This document shows, one piece after another, positions 51,604 through 59,964 of a stretch of DNA of 64,000 bases. Both the position numbers and the translations under genes were made by a program. The notes under the pieces were generated by a model that was not told the DNA's origin, ran no database searches, and saw only the letters and a program-made list of their open reading frames with translations. Origin of the DNA: UBA10649 sp964597445 (lineage in GTDB: Bacteria; Actinomycetota; Actinomycetes; S36-B12). The first letter of the stretch is position 1. Each line of letters begins with the position of its first letter. The stretch spans positions 4,219 through 68,218 of the forward strand of contig CAZQXO010000006.1 in assembly GCA_964597445.1 (NCBI GenBank), written 5' to 3'.

Positions 51604-52352
51604 GCGTAGATCGCCTCTCCCAGCGACTCGGGGTCCGTGGACGGATCGGTGTCCTCGGCTCGACGCTGCTCGTGGAAGGCGAGGATCTGCAGCTCGACTG
51701 CGAGATCCACCTTGCGCAGCTCGACATCCTCGGGGACGGCGAGCACAGCGGGAGCGAAGTTCAGGATGGAGCGCAGGCCCGCATCGACCATGCGATCGCA
51801 GACGGCCTGGGCCGCGTCCGCCGGCGTGGCGATGACGCCGATGTGCGCGCTTCCCGCGCGGACGAGCACCTCGAGGTCCGTGAGGGGGCCGACGACGATC
51901 GGACTGTCGAAGGCCCCGAGCGGTCGACCGATGACGTCGGGATCGGTATCCAGCAGTCCGACGACCGCGAATCCGCGCGAGGCGAAGCCTCGGTACGACA
52001 CGAGCGCCTGACCCAGATTGCCCGCGCCGACGATGACGACGCCCCACGGCTGCGTCAGGCCGAGCTCACGGGAGATCTGGTAGGCGAGGAAGCGCACGTC
52101 GTAGCCCACGCCCCGGGTGCCGAACGACCCGAGATGGGAGAGGTCCTTGCGCAGCTTGGCGGGAGAGACTCCGCAGACCCCGGCGAGCTCGTCCGACGAC
52201 ACCGTCCGCACGTCCGCCTCCGCCAGGCCGATCAGGACCCGGTGGTAGATCGGGAGGCGAGCCACGGTCGCACCCGGGATGCCACGATCGGTCGTCCCGC
52301 CGCGGCCGGAGGATTCGGCGGCGGCCACGGAGGCGGAGCGGGCAGGGGACAC
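51600..52352 (-). CDS. rex: Redox-sensing transcriptional repressor Rex
   Basis: Rex binds DNA when NADH/NAD+ is low and is released by NADH, controlling respiratory genes. The 250-residue protein shows the winged-helix start YHRVLIGLAEADVRTVSSDE then CGVSPAKLRKDLSHLGSFGT, and the NADH-binding VVIVGAGNLGQALVSYRGF. GTG 52350-52352 was chosen because GGAG lies seven bases before it; a TTG at 52425-52427 lacks a ribosome site. The first 45 residues are variable. It overlaps cobA-hemD by four bases. A degenerate Rex site lies at 52438-52455. Confidence 0.94.
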   Translation of the reverse strand: MSPARSASVAAAESSGRGGTTDRGIPGATVARLPIYHRVLIGLAEADVRTVSSDELAGVCGVSPAKLRKDLSHLGSFGTRGVGYDVRFLAYQISRELGLTQPWGVVIVGAGNLGQALVSYRGFASRGFAVVGLLDTDPDVIGRPLGAFDSPIVVGPLTDLEVLVRAGSAHIGVIATPADAAQAVCDRMVDAGLRSILNFAPAVLAVPEDVELRKVDLAVELQILAFHEQRRAEDTDPSTDPESLGEAIYA

Positions 52353-52437
52353 GGTTCTCCGGGGGAAGCCAGTGGGGGTGACGGGGACTGCGCGGCAGTA
52401 CGAGCAGCGAGGCTCCGTCGAGCCCAAGGTTAAGGAA

Positions 52438-52455
52438 AGGCGAACGAACTCACAA
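52438..52455. promoter_or_regulatory. Possible degenerate Rex operator upstream of rex
   Basis: AGGCGAACGAACTCACAA reads on the minus strand as TTGTGAG-TTCG-TTCGCCT. This matches TTGTGAA-N4-TTCACAA at 10 of 14 positions, the left arm nearly perfect. Its place about 85 bases before the chosen rex start suits autoregulation. Confidence 0.45.
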
Positions 52456-52486
52456 AGTTGACCGGACGATTATGTCCGATAATAGG

Positions 52487-52741
52487 TCACTCAGAGGTGG
52501 CCGTCCGGGCGAGCGCCGCGCGCAGCCGGGTCGGATCGATGCGCCAGAAGTCGTGCGGGCGGTCATCCACGAGCACGACGGGGATCCGCTCCGCATGCTC
52601 GTCGTAGAGGGTCGGATCGTCCAGCACGGAGAGCTCGCTCCACTCCACTCCGAGATCGGTGCAGACGGTGGAGACGACGACGCGGGCGTCGTCGCACAGA
52701 TGGCAGCCGGGCTTGCCGATCAGGGTGACGCGGGTGCTCAC
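52487..52741 (-). CDS. Glutaredoxin-like protein
   Basis: The 84-residue protein has a thioredoxin-fold start VTLIGKPGCHLCDDARVVV with a CHLC active site, and the IPVVLVDDRPHDFWRID region with the cis-proline. It would reduce disulphides or mixed disulphides. A similar gene precedes the hem cluster in Mycobacterium (recalled). It starts at GTG 52739-52741, overlapping the acyl-CoA ligase stop by four bases. Confidence 0.87.
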   Translation of the reverse strand: MSTRVTLIGKPGCHLCDDARVVVSTVCTDLGVEWSELSVLDDPTLYDEHAERIPVVLVDDRPHDFWRIDPTRLRAALARTATSE

Positions 52742-54255
52742 GATCCGAATCCCGACTCCCCGTACACCTCACGCAGTCGCCCCTTCGCGATCTTCCCCGT
52801 GGCCGAGTGCGGCAGGGCCGGCACCAGGCGCACGGAGGTCGGGCACTTGAACCGGGCGAGGCGCGTGGCGCAGAACTCGACCACTGCCTCGGCCGTCACG
52901 ACGCCCTCCTCGCGCGGCACCACGATCGCGACGACCGCTTCACCCGTGAGATCGTCCGGGACCCCGACGACGGCAGCCTCGGCCACCTGGGGCATCTGAT
53001 CGATGACCAGCTCGATCTCCCGCGGGTACACGTTGAACCCGTTCACCAGGATCACCTCCCGCCGGCGATCGACGAGATGGAGGTCTCCCTCCTCATCCGC
53101 ATAGGCGATGTCACCGGAGTGGAACCAGCCGTCGTTGTCCGGACCGCCGTCACCGTGCGGCCAGTACCCGCGGAACACCGACGGTCCGCGGACCCACACC
53201 TCGCCGGGATCACCGTCGTCGACGGGGCCGCCTGCATCGTCGACGAGCCGGACCTCGACACCCGGCAGCGGGCTGCCAACAGATCCAGGGCGCGGAGCAC
53301 CGCTCACCAGCGTCGTCGCGACGACCGGCGAGGTCTCGGTCATGCCGTAGCCCTCGAAGATGCCGTGGCCTGCGGCGGCCGTGAACTCCTCCAGCACGGC
53401 CACGGGCAGCGGCGAGCCACCACTGGACAGCAGGCGCACCGCGCTCATCGCCTCGCGCACGCCGGGGACGCGGCTCCATGCCTGGAACATCGCGGGCGCG
53501 CCGGGGATCGTCGTCACGCCCTGGGAGCGGATCACGTCGAGCGACTCGACCGGATCGAACCGGTCCGTGAGCACGATGGTCGCACCGGCCGCGACGGCCA
53601 GGCCCAGGCCGGTGTTGAGTCCGTAGACGTGGAACAGCGGGAGCACGAGGAGCACGACGTCGTCAGGACGGACTGCGGGCGGGGTGTCGAGGGCCAGCAG
53701 CATCTCGGTGTTGGAGCGCAGGGCACCGTGGGTGAGCATCGCCGCCTTGGGGCGCCCACTCGTGCCGGCCGTGAAGAGCAGGAGTGCCAGGGCATCAGGC
53801 GCGGTGCCCGCCTCGGCGAGAACGCTGTCAGCACCCGAGGCGAGCAGGTCGGTCCAGTCCGGGCCGTCGACCCCGATCACCTCGCACCCGGGGAGCGCCT
53901 CCACAGATGCCTCCCCCACCGCACGCGTCGCCTCCTGGACGAGCAGCAGTCGGGCACCGGAGTCCGCCAGGAGGACCGCGACCTCGGCCACGGTGTAGGC
54001 GGGGTTCAGCGGGACGCAGACGGCCCCCGCGCGCGCGATGCCGTAGTAGGCGATGACGAACTCGGGGCAGTTCCCGAGCAGCAGGGCGACGCGATCACCT
54101 GCATGGAGGCCGCGCCTGATCAGCGCGGCGGCGAAGGCATCTGCACTCGCATCGACCTCACGCCACGAGTGGGTGGTCGAGCCGAACACCAGGCAGGTGC
54201 TATCGGGATCACGGTCTGCGCTGGCACGCAGGAAGCCGGCGATGTTGGCATTCAT
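52738..54255 (-). CDS. AMP-dependent acyl-CoA synthetase/ligase
   Basis: This ANL-superfamily enzyme of 505 residues activates a carboxylic acid to its CoA thioester. It shows LLLFTAGTSGRPKAAMLTHG, GIFEGYGMTETSPVVATTLV, WFHSGDIAYADEEGDLHLVD, RREVILVNGFNVYPREIE and ATGKIAKGRLRE with the catalytic lysine. Substrate unknown, probably a medium- or long-chain acid. ATG 54253-54255 has GGGGAGAG upstream. It overlaps the glutaredoxin gene and diverges from the HAD gene. Confidence 0.88.
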   Translation of the reverse strand: MNANIAGFLRASADRDPDSTCLVFGSTTHSWREVDASADAFAAALIRRGLHAGDRVALLLGNCPEFVIAYYGIARAGAVCVPLNPAYTVAEVAVLLADSGARLLLVQEATRAVGEASVEALPGCEVIGVDGPDWTDLLASGADSVLAEAGTAPDALALLLFTAGTSGRPKAAMLTHGALRSNTEMLLALDTPPAVRPDDVVLLVLPLFHVYGLNTGLGLAVAAGATIVLTDRFDPVESLDVIRSQGVTTIPGAPAMFQAWSRVPGVREAMSAVRLLSSGGSPLPVAVLEEFTAAAGHGIFEGYGMTETSPVVATTLVSGAPRPGSVGSPLPGVEVRLVDDAGGPVDDGDPGEVWVRGPSVFRGYWPHGDGGPDNDGWFHSGDIAYADEEGDLHLVDRRREVILVNGFNVYPREIELVIDQMPQVAEAAVVGVPDDLTGEAVVAIVVPREEGVVTAEAVVEFCATRLARFKCPTSVRLVPALPHSATGKIAKGRLREVYGESGFGS

Positions 54256-54334
54256 CCGCTCTCCCCACATGGATCGACGCCGGGCGGCGATCGTCCACTC
54301 CTCCGAGTGTGGCACACGGCCGCGCGGCGCTGGG

Positions 54335-54340
54335 TAGTCT
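54335..54340 (+). promoter_or_regulatory. Candidate leaderless -10 element for the HAD gene
   Basis: TAGTCT, six bases (CCTCAG), then the GTG at 54347. Confidence 0.5.
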
Positions 54341-54346
54341 CCTCAG

Positions 54347-55228
54347 GTGGAATCCCGCTCCGGCGCATCAGATGTGCTGTCCCGCTACCGTGAGGCAGGC
54401 CGGGCCTCGGCCGAGGCCGCGGGAAGCGGACTGAGCGCCACCGCGGGCACCTCACCGGCACGCGGAGCTGCCTTCTTCGACGTCGACAACACCATCATGC
54501 GGGGCGCGAGCCTGTTCCATCTGGCTGTGGGCCTCGCACGCCGCAACTACTTCAGCGGTCGGGAGATCCTCGGCTTCGGCGTCAAGCAGCTCAAGTTCGT
54601 GCTCAGCGGCTCCGAGGACCTCGAGGACATGGCCTCCGCGACAGAGGCCGCGCTGTCCTTCGTGGAGGGCCGATCGGTGGTCGAGCTCGAGCGTCTCGGT
54701 CAGGAGATCTTCGACGACACGATGGTCGACAAGCTCATTCCCGGCAGCCTCGCGCTGGCCCAGGGTCATCTTGATGCTGGGCAGCAGGTGTGGCTCGTGA
54801 CCGCGACCCCCGTCGAGCTGGCGAGCGTGATCGCGCACCGCCTCGGACTCACGGGCGCGCTCGGCACCGTGTCCGAGGTGCGCGACGGCCGCTACACCGG
54901 ACGCCTTCAGGGCCCTCCCCTGCACGGCCTGGCCAAGGCGGAGGCGGTGCGGGCCATCGCCCTGCGCGAGGGTCTCGACCTCGCCGAGTGCGCGGCCTAC
55001 TCGGACTCCTCGAACGACATCCCGATGCTGTCGCTCGTGGGGACACCTGTCGCCGTGAACCCGGATGCGACGCTGCTCGCGCACGCGCGCGAGAACCAGT
55101 GGCAGGTGCGTGACTTCCGTCGGCGCCAGCATGTGAAGGAGTACGCCCTTCCCGTCGCCGCCGGCGCCGGAGGCCTGGCTCTCGGCATGACCGTGGGCTA
55201 TCTCGGTGCCCGGTGGCGTCGACCCTGA
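54347..55228 (+). CDS. HAD-IB family phosphatase (SerB1-like)
   Basis: The 293-residue protein has the HAD motif AAFFDVDNTIMRG (DxDxT, near 42-52), motif II QVWLVTATPVE, and motif III/IV AAYSDSSNDIPMLSLVG. A C-terminal hydrophobic helix (AAGAGGLALGMTVGYLGARW) suggests membrane attachment. Members near this locus are annotated as phosphoserine phosphatase-like; the true substrate, perhaps a lipid phosphate given the adjacent acyltransferase, is not known. The GTG start follows TAGTCT by six bases. It is convergent with the acyltransferase with no gap. Confidence 0.87.
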   Translation: MESRSGASDVLSRYREAGRASAEAAGSGLSATAGTSPARGAAFFDVDNTIMRGASLFHLAVGLARRNYFSGREILGFGVKQLKFVLSGSEDLEDMASATEAALSFVEGRSVVELERLGQEIFDDTMVDKLIPGSLALAQGHLDAGQQVWLVTATPVELASVIAHRLGLTGALGTVSEVRDGRYTGRLQGPPLHGLAKAEAVRAIALREGLDLAECAAYSDSSNDIPMLSLVGTPVAVNPDATLLAHARENQWQVRDFRRRQHVKEYALPVAAGAGGLALGMTVGYLGARWRRP

Positions 55229-56224
55229 TCAGCCGAAGGCAGACGGCCTCAGCACGAGCAGCCGGTATAGCGACTGCTGGATGCGCTCGCGGACCTCGTC
55301 CGTGAGGTCGAAGACCACCATGGGATCGTCGGCAGCGCCCTCGGGGAAGGCATCGGTCGGAATCGGCTCCCCGAAGTGGATGTGCCACTTGCTGGGCAGC
55401 GGGATCATGCCGAGCGGGCCGAGCCACGGGAAGGTCGGCGTCAGGGGGAAGTAGGGCAGGCCCAGAACGCGGGCGAGGAGCTTCGCATCGGCGACCATCG
55501 GATAGGTCTCCTCCGCGCCGACGATGGCCGTCGGGATGATCGGCACGCCCGTGCGCAGAGCCGCCGTGACGAAGCCCCCGCGCCCGAAGCGCTGGAGCTT
55601 GTACCGCTGGGAGAAGGGCTTGCCGATTCCCTTATATCCCTCCGGCCAGACACCCACGAGCTCTCCGGCGCGCAGCAGCCGCTCGGCATCCGGGTGGCAG
55701 GCCAGCGTGTGACCGGCTTTCCGGGCGAGCTCGCCGATGAACGGGGTCTGGAAGACGAGGTTGGCGCCCAGCATGCGCAGGTGCCGATGCGCAGGATGCT
55801 CGTCTCGCAGGGCCACCTGCGTCATGACCGCATCCAGGGCGATGACACCGGCATGGTTGGCGACGATCAGCGCACCGGAGTCCGAGGGCACGTTCTCCAG
55901 GCCGGTGACCTCGACCCGGAACCACGACCGGTACAGGGGGCGGACGAGCCCGAGCAGGACGCGATCCGTGAGTTCCGGATCGAATCCGAAGTCGTCGACG
56001 GCGTAGTCGCCGGAGAGGCGCTGGCGGATGAAGTCGAGCCAGGACTCCTCGGTTCCGGGCGTCCCGACCTGCAGGGCGTGAGCCGCATGCTCCCCTCCTG
56101 AGGCACGCGCGCCGGGCACGGGTGCGGGTGTGGGCTGCGGCCCGGTGTTGCCGACGGTGCGCGCTGCCCGCGAGGCGCTCATGCGCTCAGGATCCGTGGT
56201 CGGCCGGCGCACACGGTCAGTCAC
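55229..56224 (-). CDS. PlsC-type lysophospholipid acyltransferase family protein
   Basis: The 331-residue protein has the acyltransferase block: ALIVANHAGVIALDAVM (NHxxxxD variant), GELVGVWPEGYKGIGKPF, GGFVTAALRTGVPIIPTAIV. It probably acylates a glycerophospholipid or related lipid. GTG 56222-56224 (VTDRVRRPTTD) has GGAGAGGAGG upstream; an earlier in-frame start lies inside the epimerase. It overlaps the epimerase end by eight bases. Confidence 0.87.
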   Translation of the reverse strand: MTDRVRRPTTDPERMSASRAARTVGNTGPQPTPAPVPGARASGGEHAAHALQVGTPGTEESWLDFIRQRLSGDYAVDDFGFDPELTDRVLLGLVRPLYRSWFRVEVTGLENVPSDSGALIVANHAGVIALDAVMTQVALRDEHPAHRHLRMLGANLVFQTPFIGELARKAGHTLACHPDAERLLRAGELVGVWPEGYKGIGKPFSQRYKLQRFGRGGFVTAALRTGVPIIPTAIVGAEETYPMVADAKLLARVLGLPYFPLTPTFPWLGPLGMIPLPSKWHIHFGEPIPTDAFPEGAADDPMVVFDLTDEVRERIQQSLYRLLVLRPSAFG

Positions 56225-57227
56225 CGCGCACCTCCTCTCCCCGTCGGTCGGGGACGTCGCCCGCACGATCATGCGAGACGCCTTCCCGGAGAGTCTGCGC
56301 GAAGGATGCGAAGGCGTCCAGCGTCGTCATCGCCGGAAGGACATCGAGTGACTCACGCGCCGCCGTGGTGTCCAGCCCCCGACCGTAGGTCAGGTACCGC
56401 ACGACCTCGGGTGAGAGATCCACGCGCCGACCACCGCTCAGGGTTCGCCCGGCCAGGGGAAGCAGCACGACGGGCAGGGCGACACTCGGCCGTCCGGCGA
56501 TGCGGAGCGCCTGCGAGAGGAGCACGATCCCGGGACCCGCGATGTTGAACGTGCCGCGGACGGGCGCCGCCACCGCTCCCTCGGTCACGGCAACGGCATC
56601 GTCCTCGTGCACGAACTGCATCCGGGGGTCGAACCCGAGCACCGTCGGCACGACCGGCAGACGGAAGTAGTCCGTGATGCCCGTGCGCATGCGCGGTCCG
56701 ATGATGTTCGCGAAGCGAAGCATCGTGACGCTGACGTCCGGGCGCCGGCGACCGAACCCGCGGACATAGGTCTCCACCTCGACCGAGTCCTTGGCCCATC
56801 CCGATGTGGGCCGGTGGCGCGGCTCCATCTCCTCGGTGAACAGCGCGGGATCCTTGGGTCCGGACCCGTAGACGGCCGCCGTCGACTTGACGATCAGGTG
56901 ACGCACGGCAGGGGTCCGCTGGCACGCCGCCAGGAGCTGCATGGTGCCGAGGACGTTGATCTCCTTCATCGTCGACCGACCCCCCGCCTGGCGTGGGGTG
57001 GAGATCGCTCCCAGGTGAACGACGGTGTCGACTCCCGCATCGCCCATGATGCGAGCGATGACGGGGCTGCGGATGTCGGCGCGGACGAAGGAGATCCCGG
57101 GGATCGGCTCCGGCGGGGCGACGACATCGACACCGATGACCGACAGGCCTTCGCGGGAGGCGAGAGCGCCAGCCACCCGGCCGCCGAGCAGCCGGGACAC
57201 ACCCGTGACGAGGACAGTGCGCGTCAT
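56217..57227 (-). CDS. NAD-dependent epimerase/dehydratase (GalE2-like)
   Basis: The 336-residue extended-SDR protein has VLVTGVSRLLGGRVAGAL (Rossmann motif, slightly altered from TGxxGxxG), VVHLGAIS and a Tyr-Lys pair less clear than usual (GWAKDSVEVETYVRGFGRR). Its substrate, presumably a nucleotide sugar, is uncertain. It follows bS22 and precedes the acyltransferase, the order seen around galE2 in Mycobacterium (recalled). ATG 57225-57227 has AGGGGG upstream. Confidence 0.82.
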   Translation of the reverse strand: MTRTVLVTGVSRLLGGRVAGALASREGLSVIGVDVVAPPEPIPGISFVRADIRSPVIARIMGDAGVDTVVHLGAISTPRQAGGRSTMKEINVLGTMQLLAACQRTPAVRHLIVKSTAAVYGSGPKDPALFTEEMEPRHRPTSGWAKDSVEVETYVRGFGRRRPDVSVTMLRFANIIGPRMRTGITDYFRLPVVPTVLGFDPRMQFVHEDDAVAVTEGAVAAPVRGTFNIAGPGIVLLSQALRIAGRPSVALPVVLLPLAGRTLSGGRRVDLSPEVVRYLTYGRGLDTTAARESLDVLPAMTTLDAFASFAQTLREGVSHDRAGDVPDRRGEEVRGD

Positions 57228-57249
57228 CGCGACCCCCTGTCACGTCACC

Positions 57250-57265
57250 GCGGGCCGCGGCCCGC
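57250..57265. terminator. Perfect 16-bp GC palindrome between bS22 and the epimerase gene
   Basis: GCGGGCCGCGGCCCGC is its own reverse complement. As RNA it forms a six-pair stem with a CGCG loop, six bases after the bS22 stop. It probably attenuates or ends the abundant bS22 transcript. Confidence 0.5.
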
Positions 57266-57271
57266 TGGCGC

Positions 57272-57370
57272 CTACTTCTTGTTGCGGCGCTGGACTCGCG
57301 TGCGACGCAGCAGCTTGCGGTGCTTCTTCTTCGCCATCCGCTTGCGCCGCTTCTTGATCACAGAGCCCAT
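57272..57370 (-). CDS. Small ribosomal protein bS22 (AURKAIP1/COX24-type)
   Basis: This 32-residue, very basic protein begins MGSVIKKRRKRMAKKKHRKL and ends RTRVQRRNKK. It matches the tiny actinobacterial 30S protein bS22, recalled from mycobacterial ribosome structures. It lies between the BldC-like gene and the epimerase, the usual order. AGGA precedes the ATG by about ten bases. Confidence 0.92.
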   Translation of the reverse strand: MGSVIKKRRKRMAKKKHRKLLRRTRVQRRNKK

Positions 57371-57395
57371 CGACGATTCCTCATCTCTTCACCAC

Positions 57396-57427
57396 AGTCG
57401 TACGAGAACACAGTCCTACGAGATCAC
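57396..57427. repeat. Two adjacent 16-bp direct repeats upstream of bS22
   Basis: AGTCGTACGAGAACAC (57396-57411) is followed directly by AGTCCTACGAGATCAC (57412-57427), 14 of 16 bases identical. They lie in the bS22 upstream region and may be promoter or leader elements. Confidence 0.7.
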
Positions 57428-57565
57428 GGGCAACGCGATCACGGTCGATCGAGGCAGGAACCCCACGAGCGGGCCGGTCGATGGCCCACGGCGACGGTCA
57501 CGCCAGCGGAGCGTCAGCCTACCTGCGGGCGTGACTCGGCCTCGCAGGAGGTACGGCGAGGAAGC

Positions 57566-57772
57566 TCAGGCCGTCTCGACGAAGGAATCGCGGAGGTAGT
57601 CGGACACCGCCTGCTCGGGGACCCGGAAGGACCGCCCCACGCGCACGGCGGGGAGCTCCCCGTTGTGCACGAGGCGGTACACCGTCATCTTGGAGACGCG
57701 CATCATCGCCGCCACCTCCGCGACGGTCAGGAAGCGCACGTCGTTCAGCGCCCGATCAGGGGACGTTGCCAT
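57566..57772 (-). CDS. BldC/excisionase-like HTH protein
   Basis: The 68-residue protein is a single MerR-type helix-turn-helix: FLTVAEVAAMMRVSKMTVYR then LVHNGELPAVRVGRSFRVPE. BldC proteins are developmental regulators in Streptomyces; homologues occur in most actinobacteria. Its position between acuC/proC and bS22 is conserved. TAGTCT at 57843-57848 on the minus strand is a possible -10 with a leader of about 65 bases. Confidence 0.88.
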   Translation of the reverse strand: MATSPDRALNDVRFLTVAEVAAMMRVSKMTVYRLVHNGELPAVRVGRSFRVPEQAVSDYLRDSFVETA

Positions 57773-57922
57773 GTCACACCGAACTCTCTTCCCCGGGTCG
57801 CACCGGCTTCCCCTCCGGAGACCACGACCACGAGGCGCTCGAAGACTAGTGGCCCATGGGGTCGTTGGGAAAGTTGAATCGAGAAATCCCCAGCGAAGGG
57901 GGACGGAGGCGCATAGCCCGAG

Positions 57923-59119
57923 TCAGAACCACAGGTCCGGCTCGGGAGCCAGGCCCAGCCGCGGGAACACCGCCTCCCGGGTCGCGAGGATCGCCGCATC
58001 GACGGGATCCTTCGGGTCGAACCCCTGAGCGAGGGGCCTCGGCCACGGGTCACGGCCATCGGTCATGCGACCGGGGGCCTGCCGACCGAGAGCCTCCAGC
58101 ACGTACTCATGGAAGCCCTCGGGCACCGCCGTCTCCGGGGGGAGCGGAGTGCCGACCGCCTCCGCCACCAGGTGCGTCCACGCCCGGGGAACGACATCGA
58201 CCCACTCGTAGCCCCCTCCGCCGACGACGACCCACCGGCCCTGGGCATAGCGATGCGCCCAGCGATGCAGGGCCGCGAAGGCCATGCGCTGCCCGTCGAC
58301 CGACACCAGGAGGTGAGCCAGCGGATCCTCGAAATGCGTGTCGACCCCGTGCTGGCTCACGAGCACCTGCGGCGCGAACGCCTCGAGCACCTCGGGGACG
58401 ACACCGTTGAGGGCACGCAGCCAGCCTTGGTCCCCCGTGCCGGCCGGGAGGGCGACGTTGACGGACGTCCCCTCCGCGCCCGGGCCTCCGATCTCGGTCG
58501 GCCAACCCGTCCCCGGGAAGAGACTCGCCGGGGACTCGTGGATCGAGACGGTCATCACGCGCGGGTCATCCCAGAACATCGCCTGGACGCCGTCCCCGTG
58601 GTGCACGTCGACGTCGACGTAGGCGACCCGCTCCACGCCCTGGTCCAGGAGCCACGCGATCGAGGCGCCGATGTCGTTGTACACGCAGAACCCCGCAGCC
58701 GATCCCGGCAGAGCATGGTGGAGGCCGCCCGCGAGGTTCACCGCATGCTCGACCTCGCCCTCGAACACCGCCCGCGTCGCCGCCAGCGTCGCCCCGACCA
58801 CCCGGGCCGACGCCGTGTGCATGCCGGGGAAGACGGGGTCGTCCTCCGTTCCGAGCCCGCGGGCCGCATCGAAGAAGTGCGGGTCCTCGGACGCGCGCAT
58901 GACCGCGTCGATGTAGTCGAGGTCATGCACTCGTGCGAGTGTCGCCACCTCCACCGGATCGATGTCCGACAGCACCTCGACATGTGCAGGCGAGAGCAGG
59001 TCGAACTCCTCGATCAACCGCATGGCCAGACGCACTCGGACAGGAGCCAGCGGGTGACCCGGGCCGAAGTCGTAGGCGCCGAGCCGGTCGTCCCAGACGA
59101 CTCCCACCCGAGAGCTCAT
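57923..59119 (-). CDS. acuC: AcuC-like deacetylase of the histone deacetylase family
   Basis: The 398-residue protein is a zinc-dependent class I-type deacetylase. It shows GPGHPLAPVRVRLAMRLIEE, the HHALPGSAAGFCVYNDIG segment, the metal-binding AYVDVDVHHGDGVQAMFW, VSQHGVDTHFEDPLAHL and VVVGGGGYE. In other bacteria AcuC deacetylates acetyl-CoA synthetase; the target here is unknown. It starts at ATG 59117-59119, 18 bases after proC, so it is likely in the same unit. Confidence 0.9.
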   Translation of the reverse strand: MSSRVGVVWDDRLGAYDFGPGHPLAPVRVRLAMRLIEEFDLLSPAHVEVLSDIDPVEVATLARVHDLDYIDAVMRASEDPHFFDAARGLGTEDDPVFPGMHTASARVVGATLAATRAVFEGEVEHAVNLAGGLHHALPGSAAGFCVYNDIGASIAWLLDQGVERVAYVDVDVHHGDGVQAMFWDDPRVMTVSIHESPASLFPGTGWPTEIGGPGAEGTSVNVALPAGTGDQGWLRALNGVVPEVLEAFAPQVLVSQHGVDTHFEDPLAHLLVSVDGQRMAFAALHRWAHRYAQGRWVVVGGGGYEWVDVVPRAWTHLVAEAVGTPLPPETAVPEGFHEYVLEALGRQAPGRMTDGRDPWPRPLAQGFDPKDPVDAAILATREAVFPRLGLAPEPDLWF

Positions 59120-59137
59120 GCCGACCGGGCACGCATG

Positions 59138-59932
59138 TCAGGAGCCTGCCAACTCACGTCCACGATCACGCGCTGCCCTCACCGCGGCAACCACGCCGTC
59201 CGCGATGGCTCGTTCCTCCATCACGGAGATCGCTGCTGCCGTAGTGCCGCCGGGCGACGTGACCTGACGGCGCAGATCGGCGGCATCCTGCCCGGAGCCT
59301 TCCAGCAGCAGCGCCGCTCCGAGAAGCGTCTCGTTCACCATGCGGACAGCTGACTCGTGCGGCAGTCCGAGGTCGATCGCGGCCGCCGTCATCGCCTCAG
59401 CGAGATAGAACAGATAGGCCGGGCCACTGCCCGAGACCGCCGTGACGGCATCCTGCAGCTCCTCCGGCACCACCTCGACGATGCCGATGCTGCTCCAGAG
59501 CCGGGTCACGGTGTCGATGGCCTCCGATGCGCAGGCGACGCCCGCGGACACTCCCGTGACGCCGCGTCCCACCCGGGCCGGCGTGTTGGGCATGGCGCGC
59601 AGCACGCTCACCCCCGCGGGCACGGCAGCCTCGATTGTCGAGGTGCGGATGCCCGCGGCGATGGAGACCACGATGGCCCCCGGCGAGATGAGGCCGCCCA
59701 CCTCCGCGAGCAGCGCAGGCGTGTCCTGGGGCTTCACGACGAGGACGACGACATCCGCGCCCGCCACGGCCTCGTGCGCAGGGAGTGCGCGTATTCCATG
59801 CACCTGCTCCAACTCGCGCGCCCGCTCGTCGCGCTTCTCCGCGACGACGACCTCCGGGCGCGGATCCAGCGTGAGGAGTCCGCCCACGAGGGTCTCGCCC
59901 ATCACTCCCCCACCGAGGACTGCGATGCGCAT
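59138..59932 (-). CDS. proC: Pyrroline-5-carboxylate reductase
   Basis: ProC makes proline from pyrroline-5-carboxylate with NADPH. The 264-residue protein shows MRIAVLGGGVMGETLVGGLL, VLVVKPQDTPALLAE, MPNTPARVGRGVTG and the signature AVSGSGPAYLFYLAEAM. ATG 59930-59932 was chosen; the upstream alternative adds twelve residues. It lies 32 bases after the proline dehydrogenase gene, which runs the reverse pathway. Confidence 0.95.
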   Translation of the reverse strand: MRIAVLGGGVMGETLVGGLLTLDPRPEVVVAEKRDERARELEQVHGIRALPAHEAVAGADVVVLVVKPQDTPALLAEVGGLISPGAIVVSIAAGIRTSTIEAAVPAGVSVLRAMPNTPARVGRGVTGVSAGVACASEAIDTVTRLWSSIGIVEVVPEELQDAVTAVSGSGPAYLFYLAEAMTAAAIDLGLPHESAVRMVNETLLGAALLLEGSGQDAADLRRQVTSPGGTTAAAISVMEERAIADGVVAAVRAARDRGRELAGS

Positions 59933-59964
59933 GGCGTCTGCCTTCCGTCGTCGATCGCGCGCTG

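Noticed and set aside
51290..51835. Plus-strand Phe/Ala-rich open frame
   Set aside because: It is the reverse reading of the Lys/Ala-rich CobA-HemD tail.
52353..52427. TTG start for Rex at 52425-52427
   Set aside because: No ribosome site there, while GGAG is well placed before GTG 52350-52352.
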